Made by a program: the position numbers and the translations under genes. This document shows, in pieces, positions 44,359 to 52,634 of a DNA stretch of 64,000 nucleotides (its first letter is position 1; the number at the start of each line of letters is the position of its first letter). The notes beneath the pieces are model-generated. The model was not told the origin of the DNA. It ran no database searches and was given only the letters and a program-made list of their open reading frames with translations. The stretch is taken from positions 118,441-182,440 of the forward strand of contig JANQJK010000003.1 in assembly GCA_028281665.1 (NCBI GenBank), written 5' to 3'. The DNA is from Hyphococcus sp. (lineage in GTDB: Bacteria > Pseudomonadota > Alphaproteobacteria > Caulobacterales > Parvularculaceae).

Positions 44359-45387
44359 CTATTTCTTCGGTTCTTGAGCCGGGTGAATGTCTGCTCGGCG
44401 GCGCCAGAGCGCAAAGGGCGACCAGGTAATCGCCTCAAAAATCGATGCGATGGACGCTTTGCGCGCCGCTTGAATGCGCTTGCGCGCAGCCCATTGCTGC
44501 GGCGCCCCTGCGATGGCGTCGCGGATTGCGCGGGCAAATATGCCGCTGCGGCCGGCGAAAAGGAACTGTGCAAACAAGATTAAGTCCGTGAGCAGATGAT
44601 AGGGAAGGGCGAGCAGAAAGATCGGCGCCGGCGTGTTTCGGAGGAAGGTCCAGATCCGGTTTCTGTGACCGTGATAAATCGAGAAATTGCTGTGGCGTCC
44701 GGTTACCGCCGATCCCTCGTGCAGCACTTTTGCGCTGTGCAGTTGCAACGCCCGCCCGCCCGAGAGGCGCAGACGGTAGCCAAGATCGATGTCCTCACAA
44801 TAACAAAAGAAACTTTCTTCAAATCCGCCGAGTTCCTCGAATGCCGCCTTGCGGTAAATCGCAGCCGCCGCGCAGGGCGAAAAACATTCCCCGTCCGCCG
44901 GCGCCGTCTCGACCGGCCAACCGAAGTGACCTCGATAGGGCGTTCCGCTGCCGTGAAAGACGTCGCCGGCGCCGTCCAGCCGCTCCGGATTGTTGGCGTC
45001 GATCTGTAGCGAGCCGAACGCGTCGTAGAGCGGATATCGCAGCAGGGCCGCCTCGACCTCGCTCAACCAATCGGGAAACGGGTACGCGTCCGGATTGAGG
45101 AAGGCCAGCCAGTCGCCGGATGCCCGCGCCGCGGCGCGATTGTTGGCGACTGCGAAGCCGAGATTTTCGCCGGCCTCGATCGCTGTGACGTTGGCCGCGT
45201 CGGTAAGTGCGGCCCCCATCGATGCGTCGCTCGACCCGTTGTCGACAACGATGATTTCATCTGCGGGTCTTGTTTGAGCGGCCAGCGCCTCAAGACAGCG
45301 TTGAAGGCGCGGGCCTGAATTGTAATTGACAATGATGACGGTGATGCGCGGGGGCGCCGGCGACGAGGCGGTCATGCCTGGCCCCAC
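44359..45387 (-). CDS. Glycosyltransferase family 2 (rhamnosyl-type)
   Basis: 342 aa. ITVIIVNYNSGPRLQRCLEAL, DEIIVVDNGSSDAS, NLGFAVANNRAA, FLNPDAYPFPDWL (DxD-like NPD), FSPCAAAAIYRKAAFEELGGF and FCYCEDIDLGYRLRLSG are typical of GT2 WbbL-like rhamnosyltransferases. A hydrophobic segment (IFLLALPYHLLTDLILFA) near the C-terminus suggests membrane association. It fits use of dTDP-rhamnose made by the rfb genes. Convergent with the upstream GT gene; it lies in line with gspI but is probably a separate unit. Confidence 0.87.
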   Translation of the reverse strand: MGPGMTASSPAPPRITVIIVNYNSGPRLQRCLEALAAQTRPADEIIVVDNGSSDASMGAALTDAANVTAIEAGENLGFAVANNRAAARASGDWLAFLNPDAYPFPDWLSEVEAALLRYPLYDAFGSLQIDANNPERLDGAGDVFHGSGTPYRGHFGWPVETAPADGECFSPCAAAAIYRKAAFEELGGFEESFFCYCEDIDLGYRLRLSGGRALQLHSAKVLHEGSAVTGRHSNFSIYHGHRNRIWTFLRNTPAPIFLLALPYHLLTDLILFAQFLFAGRSGIFARAIRDAIAGAPQQWAARKRIQAARKASIASIFEAITWSPFALWRRRADIHPAQEPKK

Positions 45388-45415
45388 CGTTCGGACTTCA
45401 TACTGGCGTCAGACA

Positions 45416-45868
45416 TCACGGTATGGCGGCTGAAAACGGCGCCGTCGCTCGCCAGCCCAGGGCGCGAACGGTGAACGCCGACCGCCGGCCGTCCTCATAT
45501 GAGAGCTCTGCATCCACATCGTAAAGCTGCATCACAAACCGGCCGGGGGCGCCGCCCTGATTGAGCGCCGGGCGTTCGTTGGAGATCGGGCGGGCTGTCC
45601 AGGAGAGCGTCGCGTCGCCAATGTTCTCAACACCCTCCGGCGTTCTCATAGGGTTCATCGTGCGCAAAAAGGAAAGGGCGCTGGACATGTCCTTGATGTT
45701 GGTTTCCGCCCGTTCCACGGCCAGCACAGTGCGCGTCAGCTGGCCTTGCAAGGCCAGGAGCGGCAGAAACGCCGCAGCAATGAGCGCTACCGCGACAAGC
45801 GCTTCAAGCAGGGAAAAGCCTGCTTGAAGTTTCTTCGTCGGCGTCGCTTTTCTGTCAGCGGACGGCAT
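45416..45868 (-). CDS. gspI: Type II secretion pseudopilin GspI
   Basis: 150 aa. N-terminal basic leader, prepilin cleavage site QAG-FSLLEALVAVALIAAAF with Glu5, then one hydrophobic helix and a short globular part. Position and size fit GspI. 6 bases separate it from gspD; it is the last T2SS gene of the leftward block. Confidence 0.78.
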   Translation of the reverse strand: MPSADRKATPTKKLQAGFSLLEALVAVALIAAAFLPLLALQGQLTRTVLAVERAETNIKDMSSALSFLRTMNPMRTPEGVENIGDATLSWTARPISNERPALNQGGAPGRFVMQLYDVDAELSYEDGRRSAFTVRALGWRATAPFSAAIP

Positions 45869-45874
45869 CGTTGG

Positions 45875-48097
45875 TTAAAAGTCTCGTGGACGCAGGGTCT
45901 GTAAATTGTTTTCCCGAAGCGTCTGATCGATTTCGCCTTTGTACTTGTTTACAAAGGCGTCCCGATCCGCCTGTCCGCGGACGACATAGGCTTTGATCAG
46001 AATGACAAGCTCGGTGCGGTCGACGCTTGTTGAGTTGGTGGAGAAAAGGGAGCCGAGCACCGGCACGTCCTTGACGAACGGAACGCCGCTATTGTCGCGC
46101 GTGATGTTGTCCTGAATGAGACCGCCGATGACGGCCGTGCCGCCGTCCTCTAAGGACAGTTGGGTGGATACGCTCGTGTTGTTAAAAATCGGGCTGCCGG
46201 CCACGCCCGTTGTTGGCAAGGTGGAGGAAACTTCCTGATTAATGGTCAGGTCAATGCGGTTGTCGCTGAAAACGATGGGTTCAATCTGTAAGATGATGCC
46301 GGTCGACCGGTACTGGACCTCCTGGAGAATCGCATTTGGATTGCCGGCGTCACCAGCGGTCGCCTGTGATGAAAGGATCGGCACTTCTGTGCCAACCTGG
46401 ACGGACGCCGACGCGCCTGACCGGGCGAGCAGGCGCGGCGTTGAAAGAACGTTGACCTGGTTGTTTTGAGCGAAGGCGTCGATCGCCACCTCCACGTCCG
46501 GCGACAGCACGCCGAACGCAACGCCTGCAGGTCCGAATCCGCCATTGGAAACGATGCCGGAAAGGCCCGATGCTCTGTCCGTGCCGGTCCTGTTCGGATT
46601 ATTGAAGGCTTGGTCATTCAAATTACGAATGGTCCAGTCGACGCCGAATTCCGTGCTGTCCGTCAACTGGACCTGAGCAATCATGACTTCCACCAGGATC
46701 TCCGCGGGCGGCACGTCAAGCTGACGAAGCAGCGGCAGCAGGCGCTCATATTCGTTTGGCGTTCCGGTAAACACCAGGCGATTGCCCAGCGGGTCGACCA
46801 CCAGCCCGCCTGCCGGACCGCCAGAGTCCCCGTCGCCGCCTGTGGCCCGCGCTGCAGCGAGCGCAAGCGGCCCGGCGTCCGCGTCGATTCCAGCCAGCAC
46901 CTCATTGACCGTGTTGGCGAGAATTGTCGCGTCCAGGTTCTGAACCGAATAGACAAAAACCTGCGGCGCGTCCCCTCGCTGGGCCGGTCTGTCAAGCTCG
47001 CGGATCCAGTAGATAACACGCGCCCGGGCCTGATCCTCCCGCGTAAAAATCAGGAGATCATTCGATCTTTCAACGGCAAGCAACAGAATAGGCATTGGGC
47101 TGCTCGCGCTTAAGCTGACCTGCCACCCTTCGGCTCCCAGGATGTTCTGCAATTCGGCCGAAAGGTCCGATGCATTCCAGTAGCGCGGCGAAACGCGTTG
47201 CACCTGCGTGCCCGCAAACTGCAACTCGTCCATGTCATAGATAATGGACAGCGCGGCGTTCACGTCCTCCGGCAAGCCGTTCAGGATGACAAAGTTCCCC
47301 GACCGCTGGGAGTTTATTGTCAGATTTTCATTGTTGGAGCCCAACGCCTGATTGAGAATTCCCGCCATTGTGCCGGAGTCAATCGCGTTGAGTTCGACAT
47401 ACTGCACAATTGGACGCAGGCCGGCCGGCGTTTGGGCGCGCGCGCGCGAGCGAATGAACCGCGGGATGCGCGCCTTAAGCGCGCTGTCTTCGAGAATTTG
47501 ATAGACGCCGTCTTCCGGGGAAACGCGTATGCCGTAATCCTTGAGCGTCATGGATACGAGCCCGAAAAAGACATCGGCCGACATGGCGCCCGATGACCGC
47601 AGCTGCACGATTTCGGATCGCTGAGCAACGCCGGGTCCCGTCGTATACGGAACATTCAGGATCTGTCCGAAGACCAAGTCGATAAACGCCGGCAACGCCA
47701 GCGGCGGGACGACGGTATCAACCTCTTCTATGCCGAAGGGCGGCGGCTGGCCGGCGCTTGACGTATCGCTGACGCCGACGGCGTCGCCGATCGACGGCAC
47801 AGAGCGAAGCTGGCTGACTTCTCCGTTTCTGTCACTTCCGGCTGCGTTCTGAGCCTGCGCGTTGGACGACGCGGTCGCCTCTGAGCGCTCAACGTCGGAC
47901 GATTCATTTCCCGATATCGAGTACTCTGGAAACGGTTTGCTAAGGGTGCAGCTGGCGACGAACAGACAGGCGCCAAGCGTCCGTAAGGCGTTGGACAGGC
48001 GGTCGAGCCTGCACCCCGCCGGCGCACGCGTCGACGCGACAGCGCCATGGCCGGCCATGTTGTCGTTTCGGCCGCAGTCTACGGTGATAGAGTCCAA
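45875..48097 (-). CDS. gspD: Type II secretion secretin GspD
   Basis: 740 aa from the ATG at 48097 (a start at 48058 is possible). RLSNALRTLGACLFVASC looks like a lipoprotein signal. Domains in order: an extra N-terminal Ser/Asn-rich region, N0 at about 160-240, N1-N3 repeats around 270-470 (with IVQYVELNAIDSGTMAGIL, VERSNDLLIFTRE, VDPLGNRLVFTG), and a secretin domain with VEVMIAQVQLTDSTEFGVDW, VNVLSTPRLLARSGASAS, VGTEVPILSSQ, VPFVKDVPVLGSLF. It forms the outer-membrane pore through which folded proteins leave. Confidence 0.93.
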   Translation of the reverse strand: MDSITVDCGRNDNMAGHGAVASTRAPAGCRLDRLSNALRTLGACLFVASCTLSKPFPEYSISGNESSDVERSEATASSNAQAQNAAGSDRNGEVSQLRSVPSIGDAVGVSDTSSAGQPPPFGIEEVDTVVPPLALPAFIDLVFGQILNVPYTTGPGVAQRSEIVQLRSSGAMSADVFFGLVSMTLKDYGIRVSPEDGVYQILEDSALKARIPRFIRSRARAQTPAGLRPIVQYVELNAIDSGTMAGILNQALGSNNENLTINSQRSGNFVILNGLPEDVNAALSIIYDMDELQFAGTQVQRVSPRYWNASDLSAELQNILGAEGWQVSLSASSPMPILLLAVERSNDLLIFTREDQARARVIYWIRELDRPAQRGDAPQVFVYSVQNLDATILANTVNEVLAGIDADAGPLALAAARATGGDGDSGGPAGGLVVDPLGNRLVFTGTPNEYERLLPLLRQLDVPPAEILVEVMIAQVQLTDSTEFGVDWTIRNLNDQAFNNPNRTGTDRASGLSGIVSNGGFGPAGVAFGVLSPDVEVAIDAFAQNNQVNVLSTPRLLARSGASASVQVGTEVPILSSQATAGDAGNPNAILQEVQYRSTGIILQIEPIVFSDNRIDLTINQEVSSTLPTTGVAGSPIFNNTSVSTQLSLEDGGTAVIGGLIQDNITRDNSGVPFVKDVPVLGSLFSTNSTSVDRTELVILIKAYVVRGQADRDAFVNKYKGEIDQTLRENNLQTLRPRDF

Positions 48098-48223
48098 AGG
48101 ATGTCGCTTTCTAGTGATCGGCGTCTGCTTTCATACTTCTCAACCGATTCGGGCCGCCTTAATTTCAAAGAATGCCTCCGCCGGCAACGCAATTGTTTCC
48201 ACGGGCCGATATGCCGCCGCAGG

Positions 48224-48676
48224 TCAGATCCCCGGGTTGTCATAGGGGAAAACAGTGACTTCGCGAATTTCGCCATTTCGTTCCAGAATGACCCGCTCCA
48301 GACTGGCGTCGGTGACGATCCACCCCCCGGGCAACGCGTCTCCGACCCCGGCTGTGATGTAGCCCTGGCCGGCGCTGTGGAAACTCAAGGCGATCTCGCC
48401 GTCCTTGCTCCATGCGCCGGCAATCCGCGGCGTTTGGTCTTCCGCACCTTCCGGCGCGGCGTTTTCCTGCTCGCCGGGTCTTTCGCCAAGGTGGTTTGTC
48501 GCCATCAGAGCGGAATAGAGCCGAAGCCGTTCTGCGTCTCCCAGTTGAGGATGGTCGCGGAGCGACCACGGCGTTTGATCGTCGCGCAATGCGCCGGCGC
48601 CGCCGCCAGCGGCGATCCAGCCGGTCAGCGCTCCGATTAAGACGGTCGCCGCGAGCGATATCAGGAACGGGCGCAT
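48224..48676 (-). CDS. gspC: Type II secretion GspC-like protein (HR domain)
   Basis: 150 aa from the ATG at 48676, one base after the gspM stop. A single N-terminal membrane helix (FLISLAATVLIGALTGWIAAGGG), then a Pro-rich linker and a C-terminal SFHSAGQGYITAGVGDALPGGWIVTDASLERVIL… domain, the HR-like fold with 'G-D-x-L-x-x-G-W-x-V-x-x-I/A' that links the inner-membrane platform to GspD. Much shorter than classic GspC, without a PDZ or coiled coil. 126 bases separate it from gspD. Confidence 0.7.
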   Translation of the reverse strand: MRPFLISLAATVLIGALTGWIAAGGGAGALRDDQTPWSLRDHPQLGDAERLRLYSALMATNHLGERPGEQENAAPEGAEDQTPRIAGAWSKDGEIALSFHSAGQGYITAGVGDALPGGWIVTDASLERVILERNGEIREVTVFPYDNPGI

Positions 48677-48677
48677 C

Positions 48678-49265
48678 TCAGCTATTGTCCTGCTGCCGGG
48701 GCGCCGACAGAGAAACTGGCGCGTAGCCGGCTGCAAAAAAACGGCCGCTTGATTGTTCGTCAAACACGGCGTTTACCTCGTCGACAACAATCATTGGCTG
48801 ATGAGCGGCCAGGGCCGCAAGCAATCTTGCGACGCTGTCGCCGCTGCGCGAATCGGTCGCCAGGCGAAATTGCAGGGCGCTTCCGCTCTGCAATTCTACC
48901 GGAGCCTGCTCGACTTCCACCGAAAGCACGTTGAGTTCGGCCGATCGCGCCGCCGCGCTGATCGCGCCTTGCAGTTCCGCCGCAACAAAGCCCGCCGTCG
49001 GCCCGGACCATTGGGTGGCTTGCCAAAGCGACAGCGCGCTTTCTGCATTCTCAGCGCGATCGCGCCATAATTTTTCGTCGATGGCGCCGCCGTGACGCGC
49101 CAGCCGTTCGTCCGCCTGCGTGCGAACTTCCCGGGCCTGTTCAACCGCGTCATCCATGCGCGCAATGAATGCAAATCCAAGCAAAACCCCCAGTGCAATC
49201 AAGCCGTAAAGCGTGCGCGGGTTAAGAGACTGCTTCAGGTTTTCAATTTGCTGCAACATGTCCAT
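48678..49265 (-). CDS. gspM: Type II secretion GspM-like protein
   Basis: 195 aa. One N-terminal helix (TLYGLIALGVLLGFAFIA) after a short cytoplasmic start, a coiled segment (REVRTQADERLARHGG) and a periplasmic ferredoxin-like domain. Overlaps the gspL stop by one base. Identified mainly by position and shape; sequence motifs in this family are weak. Confidence 0.68.
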   Translation of the reverse strand: MDMLQQIENLKQSLNPRTLYGLIALGVLLGFAFIARMDDAVEQAREVRTQADERLARHGGAIDEKLWRDRAENAESALSLWQATQWSGPTAGFVAAELQGAISAAARSAELNVLSVEVEQAPVELQSGSALQFRLATDSRSGDSVARLLAALAAHQPMIVVDEVNAVFDEQSSGRFFAAGYAPVSLSAPRQQDNS

Positions 49266-50386
49266 CAGTCTCGCAAATCCGGCGAGGCGCCATTTGATCC
49301 GTCGGTTGCGACGGTCGTGGCGGTGATGCCGAGCGTTTGCGCGCCGCGCCGTTCGATGAAGACGTCGGTCAAAACATTGTTCTTTTCGAGGCGAGAAACG
49401 AGAACGGGTATATCGAATTCAGCATTTTCGTCTGCGATTATTCGAGCTTCGACCGTCCGGTCGTTGACGCGAAAATTTGCAAGCCGTGCTGAACTTGCCG
49501 GAAATTCCGAGGCAATGGCGAGCAAGGCTTCGACGACCGTGGCCGGGTTTTCCGTTTCGGCGAGCTGTTCGATTTGCGCGGCGGCCTCCAGCGCCCTGCG
49601 CCGCGCCTCAATGGCGGTGCTGTTTTCGGCGAGCGCTTCGCGGATTTGCGCGCTGCTGGCCGCCGCTTCGCTTCTGTGCGTGACGAGTTGCGTCGCTTCG
49701 AAGGCGGCGACTAACGCGAGGACGCACGCCGCGGCGGCGCCGATGCGCGCGGGCGCAAAAGTGAGTCGCAGATTTTCCGGTTCAGGATCAATGAATGGCA
49801 GGTCGTCTCGAAACGGCGCTTCACATGGCGTCGGCGCCGCGCCCTGCGCCATGTCCAAAGGCGCCTGGGCCGCGCGGATGAAATGCTGCCATTCCCGTGC
49901 GGCCGGCGTTTTTGGCCACCAACGCGACGCCACGAGCGAGCTATCCCGCCAGACCTGGCCTTCTAATCCGTCGATGCAACGAATGAGGCGCGCGCCGTTG
50001 TCATAACCGCTGCGCGCAAGCGTCTCCGGAATCACGCGCACCGCCCGCGCCATTTGGCCGGTTTCAATTATGAAAGCGCCGTCCCAGCTCCATACGCCGG
50101 CCTGGAGCGGGTCCGCGGCGTCGCGCACCAATCTCGTTTGCGGTTCCGAATAGCCCTGCCGAAAGGCGACCCCCAGTTTGGCCGCCGCGCGGGCTTTGGC
50201 GTTCCTGCCGGAGACGCGCACGCGCGAAAAACTGCAGACTGCACGCGACAGCACAAAAACGTTGGGCTTCAGGGATAAAGAAGGCGGTGCGCCCGCGACC
50301 GCGCCGTCAGCGTGAATCGCCGTCAGTCGCGGACTTAAATATCGGCGCCATATCGCGCCCTTCGCTTGCTGCCGGGCCGGTGTCAT
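49265..50386 (-). CDS. gspL: Type II secretion GspL-like protein
   Basis: 373 aa. The N-terminal ~220 residues are a cytoplasmic actin-like/GspL domain; then one membrane helix (RIGAAAACVLALVAAFEATQLV), a periplasmic coiled segment and a small ferredoxin-like domain (VEARIIADENAEFDIPVLVSRLEKNNVLTDVF). The start at 50386 overlaps the end of gspK by about 80 bases, which is large; no in-frame ATG lies closer. Confidence 0.72.
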   Translation of the reverse strand: MTPARQQAKGAIWRRYLSPRLTAIHADGAVAGAPPSLSLKPNVFVLSRAVCSFSRVRVSGRNAKARAAAKLGVAFRQGYSEPQTRLVRDAADPLQAGVWSWDGAFIIETGQMARAVRVIPETLARSGYDNGARLIRCIDGLEGQVWRDSSLVASRWWPKTPAAREWQHFIRAAQAPLDMAQGAAPTPCEAPFRDDLPFIDPEPENLRLTFAPARIGAAAACVLALVAAFEATQLVTHRSEAAASSAQIREALAENSTAIEARRRALEAAAQIEQLAETENPATVVEALLAIASEFPASSARLANFRVNDRTVEARIIADENAEFDIPVLVSRLEKNNVLTDVFIERRGAQTLGITATTVATDGSNGASPDLRD

Positions 50387-51344
50387 TTTCAGCCTTGTCG
50401 TAAATCCATACCCTGCGGAACGGCTTATCCGCCGCGCCGGCGGTGCGCATGATCTCCACGGCGCGCCGACGCGTCAAGCCGCTCTCCGCCCGATGGGAAA
50501 GCAAAAACCGCGCCGTATCCGTGGGTTGAGTGTCCCGGGCGGTTAAACCTTCCAGCGGATCGCCCGCAAACGCCGATCCTTCCTGGTTCTCAAAGATCGC
50601 GGCCAGACCGGGTGGCCCCAATTGCGGCTTGAACTGAGTGCTCATGCCGCCAAATCTGGCGTTTTGCAAAATAAAGTCCCAGCTCTCGAACGGCGCGACG
50701 GCTGAAAACTCCAGGACGGAGGCAAGCTCGCCGGGCGCCCGCAGCGGCGAGTTCGTTGGCGGGGCGGCGTTAAACAATCGGTACTCCGCTCTCTCGGCGC
50801 CGCGAAATCGCCTTCTGACGTCGCTATCCTGATAGTCAGCAAGACGGGCGGCTGTTTCGACAGCCGCATCCTCGACAAAGCCGGCGGCCCGAAGGAAAAG
50901 CGCGAGCCGTTCCTCTGCCATCGCGCCGATTGGCGGGAATCCCGACGCGTCGTAGTAGGTTACGAATACTGGCGTTCGGGCTGCGTTCGAGATGCGCTGC
51001 TGGCCGTTCGCGCTCCAGTAATCCAGAGCGGTCAGGTCAGCGGCGTCGACTTCATCGAAGGGTGACAATTCAGCCGGTTGCTGCGTTGTTTCGGTATGAA
51101 TGCCGCCCTGGATATTCGGTGAACTCAGAAATACAAACGCCGTCTCCGCCTCTGCGGAAAACAACGCCAATTCGGCGCCCGCATTGCCCTGCATGGCGGT
51201 GACGACGGCGGTGGCGCTGGCGACGGCGCGGTACCCGACAAGGGTAATCAGCGCCAGCGACGCAATGGCGACGAGCGCCAGCGGCAGGGCGAACCCTTTT
51301 TCGGCGTGTCCATGATGAATCGGTTTCGATGGATGCTCGGTCAC
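50307..51344 (-). CDS. gspK: Type II secretion minor pseudopilin GspK
   Basis: 345 aa. EKG-FALPLALVAIASLALITLVGY is a prepilin site in which the usual Glu5 is Leu, the mark of GspK at the pilus tip. The long globular domain (about 300 residues) with helical inserts such as ERLALFLRAAGFVEDAAVETAARLADYQDSD is typical. Starts in ATGA overlap with gspJ. Confidence 0.85.
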   Translation of the reverse strand: MTEHPSKPIHHGHAEKGFALPLALVAIASLALITLVGYRAVASATAVVTAMQGNAGAELALFSAEAETAFVFLSSPNIQGGIHTETTQQPAELSPFDEVDAADLTALDYWSANGQQRISNAARTPVFVTYYDASGFPPIGAMAEERLALFLRAAGFVEDAAVETAARLADYQDSDVRRRFRGAERAEYRLFNAAPPTNSPLRAPGELASVLEFSAVAPFESWDFILQNARFGGMSTQFKPQLGPPGLAAIFENQEGSAFAGDPLEGLTARDTQPTDTARFLLSHRAESGLTRRRAVEIMRTAGAADKPFRRVWIYDKAENDTGPAASEGRDMAPIFKSATDGDSR

Positions 51345-51967
51345 TGGAAATCCTGCACGCGCTGCGGAATTCTCGGATCGCTCGCAATGTCGGCAATCCA
51401 GACGGTCGAATTGCCGCCATCATCAAATGATAACCGGATCGCCGCCGGCAATTGCGGCGTGTCGAAGTATGCGGCGTCGCCGAACGAACCGGGGTCCGGA
51501 TTTGTTTCCGGAGGCCAGCTTTCCCGCCACGCGCCGTCAGCGCCCAGATAGGAGAACGCCGCTGCGCCGTCGAACTCCCGCAGCGTCCATTCAATCTCGT
51601 CAGACCTGTACACAATCCTGCCCCGGGTCGCGTTATTGGGTCGCAAGACTACGATGCTCGCCGACGCCAATTGCGGGTGCAGGCCATGCAACGGGGTGGT
51701 CGTGATGCCGGAAAAACCGTCAGCGGCGCCAACGAACCGGCGTGCGGTTTCTTCAGGCCAGGCGAAAATGAGCCCGCCGACAATTCGGTCGAACATTTGC
51801 TGGCCGGCGATGGCCGCCAGGGATGCTTCGGCCGCGCCTGACGCGCGGCTCGACAGTCTCATCCACGACGCCATCGACTGAAACAGGGCGGCCGAAACAA
51901 GCGAAACGATGGCCAGCGAGGCGATCAGTTCCAGAAGGCTGAACCCGCGTTGATCGGTCGATTTCAA
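51341..51967 (-). CDS. gspJ: Type II secretion minor pseudopilin GspJ
   Basis: 208 aa. QRG-FSLLELIASLAIVSLVSAALF with Glu5, then a long globular beta domain (RIVYRSDEIEWTLREFDG…). First gene of the leftward T2SS block, with its promoter in the 667-base region upstream, shared with the divergent 638-aa gene. Confidence 0.85.
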   Translation of the reverse strand: MKSTDQRGFSLLELIASLAIVSLVSAALFQSMASWMRLSSRASGAAEASLAAIAGQQMFDRIVGGLIFAWPEETARRFVGAADGFSGITTTPLHGLHPQLASASIVVLRPNNATRGRIVYRSDEIEWTLREFDGAAAFSYLGADGAWRESWPPETNPDPGSFGDAAYFDTPQLPAAIRLSFDDGGNSTVWIADIASDPRIPQRVQDFQ

Positions 51968-52634
51968 GACCGGCTCCCAATCCGGATGCGCCCCGTTTTG
52001 CAGGCCGCATTCAGGCCTGCATGAACGGTGCGAAATCCCATGCGCACCGTTCTCAAATAGCGCGTTCGCAAACGGCGGTCACCGGAAAAAACGTAATTGG
52101 TTAAAACAGTTAACCAAATTAAAGTGATCGGATCGTTGCAACTTTGTCACATCGGTTCCGTACCGTTTGCAGCGACCATGTAAAGGTTAATTTTTTTAAC
52201 GAACAGTTTCTGAAAACCGCGCCTGACTCGCGAAGCGCGCCAGACGATTTTGGCCAAAGCCTTGGCTCGACTGATGTTTTTTGTGCGGACGCAGAGAGCG
52301 GCCGAAAAAGCGTCCGATGCAAACAAAAAAGTAAAAAACGCATTTTTTGCGAGCGTGAAAAGGCAATTTTCGCGTAAGGGTTGCGTTCAGATTCCCCTTT
52401 TGGTTGTGCGGTTTTATGCGATTTTTATTCAAATCTTAGATTGAACGAAAAGCGATTATGAACTATTCCTAATCTCGCATGTTTCAGGGGAGATTGCGGC
52501 TTTTCACTTCGTGACGTTGGCCAATCCGTTTCTGCCATTGTGCGGCAGGTACGATAACCTTGCGAATTATTAAAACCGCAGCGACCCCGGAATTCATGGC
52601 GTTTTTTGTTTAACTGCAGCAACGGGGGAAACCC
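51968..52634. promoter_or_regulatory. Divergent regulatory region with two GTTAA-N5-TTAAC palindromes
   Basis: About 667 bases, AT-rich with long A and T runs, no gene. The palindrome GTTAA-N5-TTAAC occurs at 52100-52114 and again at 52186-52200. The first is embedded in a longer TTGGTTAA/TTAACCAA inverted repeat. The copies lie 86 bases apart, close to eight helical turns, and sit between divergent gspJ and the secreted-protein gene. The motif is not CtrA (TTAA-N7-TTAA). A repeated dimeric operator is likely. Confidence 0.6.

Noticed and set aside
52097..52200. CtrA binding sites
   Set aside because: CtrA needs TTAA-N7-TTAA; here the gap between TTAA units is five bases.
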